A DNA stretch of 64,000 bases. Origin: CALZJC01 sp963781065 (GTDB lineage: Bacteria; Acidobacteriota; Thermoanaerobaculia; Multivoradales; JAHEKO01). A program made the position numbers and the translations under genes. Below the pieces are notes generated by a model. It saw only the letters and a list, made by a program, of their open reading frames with translations. It was not told where the DNA came from and ran no database searches. Location: NCBI GenBank assembly GCA_963781065.1, contig CAWAET010000002.1, positions 124,001-188,000 of the forward strand, in the 5' to 3' direction. Within the stretch, counting starts at the first letter, position 1. The number at the start of each line of letters is the position of its first letter. Of this stretch, positions 57,370 through 64,000 are shown one piece after another.

Positions 57370-58137
57370 CTAGTGATGGCCCGCGCCCAGCAGCGACTCG
57401 CCGCCATCGACGACCAGCGTCGCCCCGGTGACGAAGTCGTTGGCGGCCAGGAAGGCCACCGCGTCGCCCACTTCCTGGGGCTCGCCGGCCCGCCGCAAAG
57501 GCAGCCGATTCACCGTCTCCTGCCAGGCGGCGTCGGTCGCCTCCATGCCCGGCGGCGGCAGGATGGCCCCCGGCACGACCGCGTTGACTCGGATGTCCGG
57601 CGCCAGGTCGCGCGCCGCGAGGCGGGTGAGGTGGATCAGCGCCGCCTTGCTGGCGCCGTGGTGGGCCTGCCGGCTCCATGGCAGCAGGCCGCTGAGATCG
57701 GCGACGTTGACGACCGAGGCGGGCGAGCTTCCCGGTCGCGGCAGCCGCCGCATCAACGGCGCCGCCCGTTGCAGGCAGAGGAAGGGCGCGCGCAAGTTGA
57801 GGGCCAGGACCGCGTCCCAGTCGTCGGCGGCGATCTCCTCGAACGCCCCCCGCTCGAAGCTGGCGGCGCTGTTGACCAGTAGATCGAGCCGGCCGAATCG
57901 TCGATCGAACTCGTCGAACAGGCGATCGATCTCCGCCGGCCGGCCGAGATCGGCGGCAAACGGCTCGGCCTCGACGCCCAATTGGCGCAGCTCGGCGGCG
58001 GTAGCTTCCGCCTGGTCGCGGGAGCTGCGGTAGTGGACCGCCACCGCGCTGCCGCGACGCGCCACGGCGACGGCGATCTGCTTGCCGAGGCGGCGCGACG
58101 CGCCGGTCACCAGGGAGACGCTTCCTTCGAGCTTCAT
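57370..58137 (-). CDS. Short-chain dehydrogenase, pteridine reductase-like, in the fol operon
   Basis: This 255-residue SDR has a Rossmann glycine motif TGASRRLGKQI, as in pteridine reductases and FolM, and NSAASFERG. Its position directly upstream of folB and folK suggests reduction of a pterin or dihydrofolate. At the catalytic YxxxK site it reads HGASK, with His160 in place of Tyr and Lys164 kept. C-terminal motifs are NAVVPGAILPP and VDGGESLLG. If the Tyr is truly absent, activity would be unusual. One base change (TAC to CAC) would explain it. Confidence 0.8.
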   Translation of the reverse strand: MKLEGSVSLVTGASRRLGKQIAVAVARRGSAVAVHYRSSRDQAEATAAELRQLGVEAEPFAADLGRPAEIDRLFDEFDRRFGRLDLLVNSAASFERGAFEEIAADDWDAVLALNLRAPFLCLQRAAPLMRRLPRPGSSPASVVNVADLSGLLPWSRQAHHGASKAALIHLTRLAARDLAPDIRVNAVVPGAILPPPGMEATDAAWQETVNRLPLRRAGEPQEVGDAVAFLAANDFVTGATLVVDGGESLLGAGHH

Positions 58138-58271
58138 GGCCGCCTCGCGCGCACGGCGCGATCTTGGTTGCCGGGCGGCGGAGCTGTCAACCGGGGGCGA
58201 GTGTTTCGGCGCTGCTGCGGAAGAGGGAAAGGAACGGGAGGCTCGTTCAGGGTGAGTGTTTTAGGAGTTTA

Positions 58272-58431
58272 CTCTGGGAATACCAGAGAGCGGGGCGGGA
58301 TGCTGGTGATGGGTTGAAGACGTCTTACGGTCTCCATCAAAGTTGGTAGGAACTTTGTTTGAGGGAGCCTCCCTCCAACGCTGATCGCGTCGACTTGAAG
58401 ACACTATAGCACTTTGTGAAAGTTTTCACAA
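58272..58431. promoter_or_regulatory. Five perfect dyads in an AT-richer intergenic region
   Basis: The 485-bp gap 58138-58622 has lower GC than the rest of the window. Within 160 bp it contains five perfect dyads in series: CTCTGG-5-CCAGAG (58272-58288), AAGACGTCTT (58317-58326), CAAAGTT-6-AACTTTG (58338-58357), GAGGGAG-C-CTCCCTC (58361-58375) and TTGTGAAAGTTTTCACAA (58414-58431). A TATAGC -10-like sequence lies at 58405-58410. They could be operators, RNA hairpins of a long leader, or a replication or recombination site. No known riboswitch was recognised. 58432-58607 holds nothing clear. Confidence 0.65.
58414..58431. promoter_or_regulatory. CRP/FNR-type operator
   Basis: This palindrome contains TGTGA-N6-TCACA (58415-58430), the full consensus half-sites of CRP-family regulators. 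It lies 192 bp before the first gene of the metal-uptake operon and just after a -10-like sequence, a position suited to repression there. Confidence 0.5.
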
Positions 58432-58622
58432 GCCTCCTAAGACCAACGCGCTCAAGGGTTTCCCTGCGGCCACCAGAATCCGGCCGAGCGTTCGTTCGGT
58501 CTGTCGCCAGACGAGATCGCCGCCTCCCGCCGCGGCCAGGAGGGCCCCGTCCGCTCTTCCGAATCGAGCCTCTCGCATGCCCGGCACGCGATTCACCCGC
58601 GATTTGCTATTGTCGAGACGCC

Positions 58623-59000
58623 GTGGGAGTTCACCGCAACGGTGGCATCGTTGGGCGCATCACCGGCGCCCTGCTGCTCGCTCAGCTGCCCTTCGTGCTC
58701 GCCGGCAGCCTTGCGCTTCACCACGAGCACCCCGCCGGCCAGATCGCGACACCGGTCTTCGCCGACGCCGCCCACGGCGGGCTGGCCGCCCACTGGGAGG
58801 CCGCCGAGACGGTCCGGCTGCGCCAGTGCGCCGCCTGTCTGTTGCCGGCACAGCCCCTCGAGCCGCCGGCGACGGACAGCGTCGGTCATCTCCAAGCCGA
58901 GGCCGAGCGGGCGCCGCTTCCGGCATCCACCGGGCTGCCGACTTCGGGCGCCGGCCGATCCCAACGCTCCCGCGCTCCTCCGCCTTCCGGGTTGGCCTGA
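58623..59000 (+). CDS. Small exported His/Cys protein heading the metal-uptake operon
   Basis: The 125-residue protein has an N-terminal hydrophobic signal (ITGALLLAQLPFVLAGSLAL) directly followed by HHEHPAG and later QCAACLLPAQ. The paired His and CxxC near a signal peptide recall DUF2946-like or metal-handling periplasmic proteins. I cannot assign a family. The GTG start has no ribosome binding site; TATTGT (58608-58613) ends 9 nt upstream. The 73 bp to the next gene are free of other features. Confidence 0.55.
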   Translation: MGVHRNGGIVGRITGALLLAQLPFVLAGSLALHHEHPAGQIATPVFADAAHGGLAAHWEAAETVRLRQCAACLLPAQPLEPPATDSVGHLQAEAERAPLPASTGLPTSGAGRSQRSRAPPPSGLA

Positions 59001-59073
59001 CGCCGTCGCGGGGGCACCCTGCGACGCATGCCGCCGCCAGGCGGCGCAGATCGACAACGGAAGGGAGTGGGAT

Positions 59074-60351
59074 GTGATCAAGAGTTCCGTGGTACCGATC
59101 CTCACGGCCATCGTGCTGACGCTCGGCCCGTCAGCGCCGGTCGCCGCCGGCCAGGAGGCCGCGCTCGACCAGCTGCGGGCCGAGATCGCCGAGCTGCGCC
59201 GGGAATACGAGACCCGACTGGCGGCACTGGAAGCGAGGCTCGCGGCCCTGGAGGGCGACACGGCCAGCGCCGCGCCGGTCACGGGCGAGCTGGAACGGCT
59301 GCGCCTGGCCGCCCGCGAGGCCGCCGGCGGCGCCACGCCACCCGCCGCCGCGGCGACGGGCTCGGCGCTCGCGGCGGTGGGCCGCGAGCGCAACCTGAAT
59401 CGCCTCAATCCGGAGATCTCGTTCACCGGCATGGTCCTCGGCGCGACTTCCGACGCCGGCCGTGAGGAGTTCAGCCTGCAGGAGTTCGAGCTCGATCTGC
59501 AGGCCGCTCTCGACCCGTTCTCGCGCACCCGCTGGACGATCGCCTTTGGCGAGGAGGGGGCCGAGATCGAGGAGGGCTACGTCCTCTACAGCTCGTTGCC
59601 CGGCGGCCTGGAGCTGACCGCGGGCAAGTTCCGCCAGCGTTTCGGCCCCCTCAACCGGCAGCATCTGCACGCCTTGCCGCAAAGCACCTATCCCCTGGCG
59701 CTCGAGACCTACTTCGGCGAGGAGGGCCTGGCGCAGACCGGCATCTCCTTCGCCTGGCTGCTGCCCCGTCCCTGGGCCACCTCCAACGAGGTCGCCATCC
59801 AGATCACCTCGGGCGAGAACGAAGAGGCGTTCGGCGGCGAGCTGTTCGAAGACCTGGCGATCCTCGCCCGGGTGCAGAACTTCTGGCAGCTTTCCGACGC
59901 CGCCTACTTCGAGTGGGGGCTGTCGGGTGTCGGCGGCAAGACCGCCGCCGGCGGCGACAGCCGCGTCCTGGGCACCGACATCACCTTCAGCTGGCAGCCG
60001 CCGGCGCGCGCCAAGTACCGCGCCCTGACCTGGCGCAGCGAGCTGCTGCGCTCCGAGCGCGACGACGACGGCGGCGCGCGACAGGAGGCATGGGGCGGCT
60101 ACACCTATCTCGAAGGCATCTTTCGCCGCAACCTGTGGGCCGGCCTGCGCTTCGACTGGGCCGAGGATCCGCTCGACCCCGAGCGCCGGCTGCGCGGCAT
60201 CGTGCCCTACCTGACCTGGTGGCAGAGCGAGTTCGTCCGTCTGCGAGCGGAGTACGGCCGTCTCGAAGACGAGTCGACCGGCGAGACCGAGAACCGCTTC
60301 GCGCTGCAGCTCACCTGGGCGGCCGGGCCGCACAAACACGAGACCTACTGA
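59074..60351 (+). CDS. Outer-membrane beta-barrel protein of the metal-uptake operon
   Basis: The 425-residue product has a signal peptide (SVVPILTAIVLTLGPSAPVAA), a coiled-coil segment (LRAEIAELRREYETRLAALE), and then a barrel-like series of beta strands from about residue 110 to the end (FTGMVLGATSDAGREEF ... FALQLTWAA). This resembles zinc-linked porin-like proteins encoded beside ZnuA/ZnuB genes. A GTG start at 59074 is supported by GGGAG upstream. The binding-protein gene starts 11 bp later, so they are co-transcribed. It probably lets metal ions or a metal complex cross the outer membrane. Confidence 0.75.
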   Translation: MIKSSVVPILTAIVLTLGPSAPVAAGQEAALDQLRAEIAELRREYETRLAALEARLAALEGDTASAAPVTGELERLRLAAREAAGGATPPAAAATGSALAAVGRERNLNRLNPEISFTGMVLGATSDAGREEFSLQEFELDLQAALDPFSRTRWTIAFGEEGAEIEEGYVLYSSLPGGLELTAGKFRQRFGPLNRQHLHALPQSTYPLALETYFGEEGLAQTGISFAWLLPRPWATSNEVAIQITSGENEEAFGGELFEDLAILARVQNFWQLSDAAYFEWGLSGVGGKTAAGGDSRVLGTDITFSWQPPARAKYRALTWRSELLRSERDDDGGARQEAWGGYTYLEGIFRRNLWAGLRFDWAEDPLDPERRLRGIVPYLTWWQSEFVRLRAEYGRLEDESTGETENRFALQLTWAAGPHKHETY

Positions 60352-60362
60352 GGAGATCGCCG

Positions 60363-61394
60363 ATGAGACCCGCGACCGCCATCTTGTCCATCCTGGCTCT
60401 CGCCGGAGCCGCCGTGGCCGGCGCGGCTCGGATCGAGGTCGTCACCACGGTGCCCGTCTACGCCGCCATCGCCAGCGCGGTCGGTGGCGACCGGGTGAAC
60501 GCCCAGTCGATCTCGCGAGGCGACGAGGACGCCCATTTCGTCAAGCCCAAACCCTCCTTCGCCCTGATGCTCAAGAGCGCCGATCTGTTCGTCACCACCG
60601 GCCTCGACCTGGAGCTCTGGGCGCCGACCTTGGTGGACAAGTCGGGGAACCGGTCCATCCGTGACGGCCAGCCGGGGTTCGTCAACGCCAGCCAGGGAGT
60701 CGAGCTGCTCGACATCCCGGCGGGTGTCGACCGCTCGGCGGGCGATGTGCACATCTACGGCAATCCCCACATCTTCACCAGCCCGCTCAACGCCAAGATC
60801 GTCGCCGCCAACATCGCCGCCGGCCTGCGCCGCGTCGACCCGTCCGGCGCGGCGGCCTACGACGCCAACCTGGCGAGTTTCCAGCAGCGGATCGACGAGA
60901 CGATCTACGGCGCCGAACTGAGCCGGCTGCTCGGCTCGGAGGTGCTCGATCCGCTGGCGCGGCAGGGCAAGCTGGTCGACTGGCTGGCCCGGCAGCAGCT
61001 GGACGGCGTGCCACTGGCCGGCAAGCTCGGCGGCTGGCTGGCCAAGGGCGCCGTCTTCCGCGGCAAACGCATCCTGGCCTACCACAAGAACTGGATCTAC
61101 TTCACCGACATCTTCGGGCTGGAGGTCGTAGGATACGTCGAGCCGAAGCCCGGGATCCCGCCCTCCGCAAGACATGTCCACGAGCTCGTGCAACAGGTCG
61201 AGCGCGAGGGCATTCGCATCCTGCTGGCCGCCAGCTATTTCAGCCCGCGTCAGATCGACCTCATCGCCGAGCGCACGGGGATCGCGACGGTACAGGTGCC
61301 GCTGGGCCCGCCCGAGATCAGCGGCGACAGCTACTTCGAGCTCGTCGACGACTGGGTCGACCGCCTCGCCGCGGCCGCCGAGAACGCACAGTGA
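60363..61394 (+). CDS. Zinc/manganese ABC transporter substrate-binding protein (ZnuA family)
   Basis: This is a 343-residue cluster A-I (ZnuA/TroA) binding protein. It has a signal peptide (LSILALAGAAVAGAA). Metal-ligand regions are DEDAHFVKPKPS (His58), HIYGNPHIFTSPLNA, RILAYHKNWIYF and a C-terminal AASYFSPRQIDLIAERTG. There is no His-rich loop, so the metal (Zn or Mn) cannot be fixed from sequence alone. GGAGA precedes the ATG. It is followed by the permease gene after 12 bp. Confidence 0.87.
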   Translation: MRPATAILSILALAGAAVAGAARIEVVTTVPVYAAIASAVGGDRVNAQSISRGDEDAHFVKPKPSFALMLKSADLFVTTGLDLELWAPTLVDKSGNRSIRDGQPGFVNASQGVELLDIPAGVDRSAGDVHIYGNPHIFTSPLNAKIVAANIAAGLRRVDPSGAAAYDANLASFQQRIDETIYGAELSRLLGSEVLDPLARQGKLVDWLARQQLDGVPLAGKLGGWLAKGAVFRGKRILAYHKNWIYFTDIFGLEVVGYVEPKPGIPPSARHVHELVQQVEREGIRILLAASYFSPRQIDLIAERTGIATVQVPLGPPEISGDSYFELVDDWVDRLAAAAENAQ

Positions 61395-61406
61395 GATGAG
61401 GTGCCC

Positions 61407-62246
61407 ATGGCCGACGAGCTGATTTTCCTGGCCGCCCCGTTCGCCGCCTGCGTCGTGCTGGTGGGCGCCCTCGGCTATCTGGGGCTGCACGTCCTGCTGC
61501 GCAAGGTCATCTTCGTCGACCTGGCGTTGGCCCAGATCGCCGCCTTCGGAGCCGTGGTGGCCTTCTACTTCGGCCACGAGCCGGGCACCCTCGAATCGAC
61601 CCTCTTCTCGCTCGGGGCCGCCACGTTTGGCGCCGCGATCTTCGCCGTTTCCCGCATGCGGCACGAGCGGGTGCCCCAGGAGGCGATCATCGGCATCACC
61701 TACGTGATCGCCTCGGCGGCGACAATCGTCATCGCCGACCGGGCCCCCGAGGGGGCGGAGCACATCAAGGAGCTGCTTGCCGGCGCCATCCTCTGGGTCA
61801 CCTGGCCGACGGTGATCAAGATCCTGGCGGTGTGCGCCGCCGTCGGAGTCATCCACTACTTCCTGCGACGGCGGTTCGCCATGATCTCGGAGCGTCCCGA
61901 CGAGGCGTTCGCGGCCGGCATCAACGTCCGCTGGTGGGACTTCTTCTTCTACCTCACCTTCGGGGTCGTCATCACCGTCTCGGTCGAGATCGCCGGCGTC
62001 CTGATGGTCTTCGCCTATCTGGTGGCGCCGGCGATCATCGCCCTGGCCGCGGCCGACAGCTGGGCGGGGCGTATCGCCCTCGCCTGGATCGTGGGCCTGC
62101 TGGCCAGCGCACTCGGCCTGCTCGCCTCCTACCGCTGGGACCTGCCCAGCGGGCCGGCAATCGTCTGTATGCTGGGCGCGCTGCTGGTGCTGTTCGCCGT
62201 CGGGCGGCGGCTGCTCGGCGGCCGCGCGGCGGACTCCCGAGGTTAG
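61407..62246 (+). CDS. Metal ABC transporter permease (ZnuB family)
   Basis: This is a 279-residue membrane protein with about eight helices and the ABC-3 family segments YLGLHVLLRKVIFVDLALAQ, GHEPGTLESTLFSLGA, VPQEAIIGITYVIASA and VEIAGVLMVFAYLVAPAI. It forms the channel for the binding protein encoded upstream. ATG 61407 or GTG 61401 may start it. No ATP-binding (ZnuC) gene follows; the next gene is an unrelated PilZ protein. The ATPase must be encoded elsewhere. Confidence 0.88.
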   Translation: MADELIFLAAPFAACVVLVGALGYLGLHVLLRKVIFVDLALAQIAAFGAVVAFYFGHEPGTLESTLFSLGAATFGAAIFAVSRMRHERVPQEAIIGITYVIASAATIVIADRAPEGAEHIKELLAGAILWVTWPTVIKILAVCAAVGVIHYFLRRRFAMISERPDEAFAAGINVRWWDFFFYLTFGVVITVSVEIAGVLMVFAYLVAPAIIALAAADSWAGRIALAWIVGLLASALGLLASYRWDLPSGPAIVCMLGALLVLFAVGRRLLGGRAADSRG

Positions 62247-62280
62247 AGACGGGGCTGCCCCTGCCGCTATAATCCCGGAG

Positions 62281-63337
62281 ATGCTGCCCAAGGCGCTCGG
62301 CAAGTTCCGTCCCCGTACCAGCGAATCGCGCCGCATCCCGCTCGAGCGGGAGATCAGCTTTCGCGTCCCCAGGTTCGAGAACTTCGTCACCGAGTACTCA
62401 GCCAACATCTCGGCCACCGGGATCTTCATCCGCACGCACGAGCCGCTCGATCCCGGCACCGACCTGAGCCTCGAGTTCAAGGTCGCCGACGACTGGAAGC
62501 TGATCCGGGGCCGTGGCCGGGTCATCTGGGTGCGCAGCAAGGACGAGGGCGCCGACGCGCCGGCCGGCATGGGCATCCGCTTCCTCGAGATCGATCCGCA
62601 GAGCCGGCGGCTGATCCACTGGATGGTCGACAAGCACGCCCGCGAGGGCGGCGACACCTTCGAGTTCGAGGAGTTGCGCCAGACCGCGGACCAGGCGCTC
62701 GGCGAGGCGTTCGGCGGCGACGAGCAGCTGATCACCGCCGGCCGCGGCATCCGGCAGGTCGGGCGCCGCCGACCGGGCGGCGTTCACCCGCCGCTTGGCG
62801 ATGGTGGCGGTCGGCCTCGGCCTGCTGGGCCTGCTGTCGTGGCTCATCCTGAGGCTGGCGCCGTTCGATGGCGCTCGGGGCGGAGGCTCCCGCGCGGTGG
62901 CGGGGCCGACCGCGGCCGGAGCCGACCAGGCCACGGATGGCGCAACGGACGACTCGGCGGCCGCCGCGCCAGCCGTCGTGCTCGGTGCCGCCTCCCCGAC
63001 CAGCGCCGCCAGCGAGCTGATCGCCGCCTGGGCCGACGCCTGGTCCGAGGGTAGGGTCGACGAGTACCTCTCGTACTACTCCGACGACTTCACCCCCGCC
63101 AACGGGCTCGGCCTGCGCCAGTGGCGCGCCAGCCGGACCGAGCGATTGAGCTCGGCGCAGTACATCCGGGTCTCGATCACCGCCCTCGAACTGGAAGTGC
63201 TCGCCGCCGACCGGATGCGCGCCACCTTCTTCCAGAACTACCGCTCCGACCGCTTCGAGGACACGGTGCGCAAGCAGCTCGAGCTGGGGATCGAAGAGGG
63301 CCGCTGGCGCATCCTGCTGGAACGCGTCATCGGTTAA
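62281..63337 (+). CDS. PilZ domain protein with membrane helix and NTF2-like tail, one frameshift
   Basis: The N-terminal PilZ domain (about 12-125) has RRIPLEREISFRV followed by ANISATGIFIRT, the cyclic-di-GMP pattern. After one extra base near 62743-62750 the next frame continues with a basic stretch, a transmembrane helix (LAMVAVGLGLLGLLSWLILR), an Ala/Thr-rich linker and an NTF2-like domain (AWADAWSEGRVDEYLSYYSD ... LELGIEEGRWRILLE). So a cytoplasmic cyclic-di-GMP sensor would be joined to a periplasmic ligand-binding domain. A TATAAT (62268-62273) ends 7 nt before the ATG, a leaderless arrangement. The domain order is consistent with one gene rather than two. Confidence 0.75.
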
Positions 63338-63377
63338 CCCCGGGCTTCGCAGTCGGGCTGACCGCCGCCAGGGCCTC

Positions 63378-64000
63378 CTACTCGAGCGGCGCCGGCGGCC
63401 GATCGGCGCGCAGCAGGCGCCGCCGCGGCGGCTCGTAGCCGCGGCGGTAGAGCTCTCGGCGCGCGCCGTCGCGGGCTCTGCGGACCAGCAGCCCGCTGCT
63501 CTGCTCCACCCAGCGCTCGACCACGCCGTCGGGCCGGGCGGGCGGCGGCGCCGGATAGGCCGGGGCCGCCCGTCGCATGAAGCGTCCCCAGGCCGGGGCC
63601 GCGTCGGCGCCGCCGCGCAGCCCGCCGCCCTCGGCGCCGGTCACCCCGATCCAGACCGCGGTCACCAGCGAGCCGGCGCCACCGACGAACCAGGCGTCAC
63701 GGCCGCCGCTGGAGGTGCCGGTCTTGCCCCAGGCGGCGACGCCGTCCAGCGCGGCGGCGGTGCCGGTGCCGCGCTCGACCGCGTCGCGCAGCAGGTCACG
63801 GACCAGATAGGCGCTGGCAGGGTCGGCGATCCGGCGCGAGTCGACGCCGTGTCGACCCAGCCGGCGCCCGGCGGGGCGCCTGGCCCGGCTCCAGGCCCGC
63901 GGCTCGACCAGCTGGCCGTCGCGGGCAAAGGCGGTAAACGCGGTCGCCAGGGCTAGCGGCGAGGTCTCGACCGCGCCCAGGACCAGCGCCGGCGGCGCCG
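63378..64000 (-). CDS. Class A penicillin-binding protein, 3' part
   Basis: This is the C-terminal end of a transpeptidase; the gene begins beyond the window. The frame is open to position 64000 with no start in the fragment. It shows ALVLGAVETSPLALATAFTA, the KTGTSSGGRDAWFVGG motif that closes the active site, and TAVWIGVTGAEGGG. This pattern is that of bifunctional PBP1a/PBP1b/PBP2d-like enzymes that cross-link peptidoglycan. The tail after the KTG motif is basic (RRELYRRGYEPPRRR). Confidence 0.88.
   Translation of the reverse strand, partial: APPALVLGAVETSPLALATAFTAFARDGQLVEPRAWSRARRPAGRRLGRHGVDSRRIADPASAYLVRDLLRDAVERGTGTAAALDGVAAWGKTGTSSGGRDAWFVGGAGSLVTAVWIGVTGAEGGGLRGGADAAPAWGRFMRRAAPAYPAPPPARPDGVVERWVEQSSGLLVRRARDGARRELYRRGYEPPRRRLLRADRPPAPLE

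Overview
The window is very GC-rich, gene-dense bacterial chromosome. Gene content (bacilliredoxin, a six-PASTA secreted protein, TPR-CHAT lipoprotein, MASE1/CHASE kinase, 4-hydroxybenzoyl-CoA-reductase-type molybdo-hydroxylase, complete his operon) fits a member of the Acidobacteriota or a neighbouring phylum. This placement is inferred from gene content only; no rRNA or tRNA gene was seen.

Layout. 1-9.8 kb: end of an S1-domain protein, chorismate mutase/prephenate dehydrogenase (tyrA), a small membrane protein, Lon, a rhomboid-like protein, an orphan sensor kinase and transaldolase. 9.9-13.8 kb: branched-chain aminotransferase, a 176-bp MITE-like element with target duplication, a proline-rich secreted protein and a PilZ protein. 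13.8-19.1 kb: hcr-type molybdenum hydroxylase operon and a NUDIX hydrolase. 19.1-27.2 kb: PASTA protein pair, an exported protein, lepA-hemW and a lipoprotein phosphoesterase. 27.2-34.6 kb: a complete his operon behind a leader-peptide attenuator. It contains three fusions (HisC-HAD, HisH-HisF, HisA-HisI-HisE), and its genes overlap as ATGA or GTGA. 34.7-47.4 kb: SnoaL-like protein, SWIM-SNF2 helicase, a coupled TPR-CHAT lipoprotein/subtilase pair in which the subtilase starts with eight identical 11-residue repeats, and a membrane MutS-like ATPase. 47.5-58.1 kb: class IV aminotransferase, sulfotransferase, infC, deacylase, NifS-like enzyme, NAD synthetase, bacilliredoxin, folK-folB and an SDR. 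58.1-63.4 kb: a palindrome-rich intergenic region, then a metal-uptake operon (small His/Cys protein, outer-membrane protein, binding protein, permease, no ATPase) and a PilZ membrane protein. The window ends inside a class A penicillin-binding protein.

Two window-wide patterns stand out. Several first genes of transcription units have a -10-like hexamer ending only 5-10 nt before the start codon and no ribosome binding site, suggesting leaderless mRNAs. About 30 one-base frameshifts, mostly an extra C or G, break otherwise well conserved genes. They cluster in hcrA (15.8-16.6 kb) and hisG-hisB (27.5-30.4 kb), with single cases in lepA, hisF, hisIE and the second PilZ gene. I read most of them as sequence errors, so the affected genes are described as interrupted but probably functional.

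The strongest candidates for something undescribed are the CHAT/subtilase pair with its repeat array, the HisC-HAD fusion as a likely source of histidinol-phosphate phosphatase, the HisA-HisI-HisE fusion, and the chain of five perfect dyads upstream of the metal-uptake operon.
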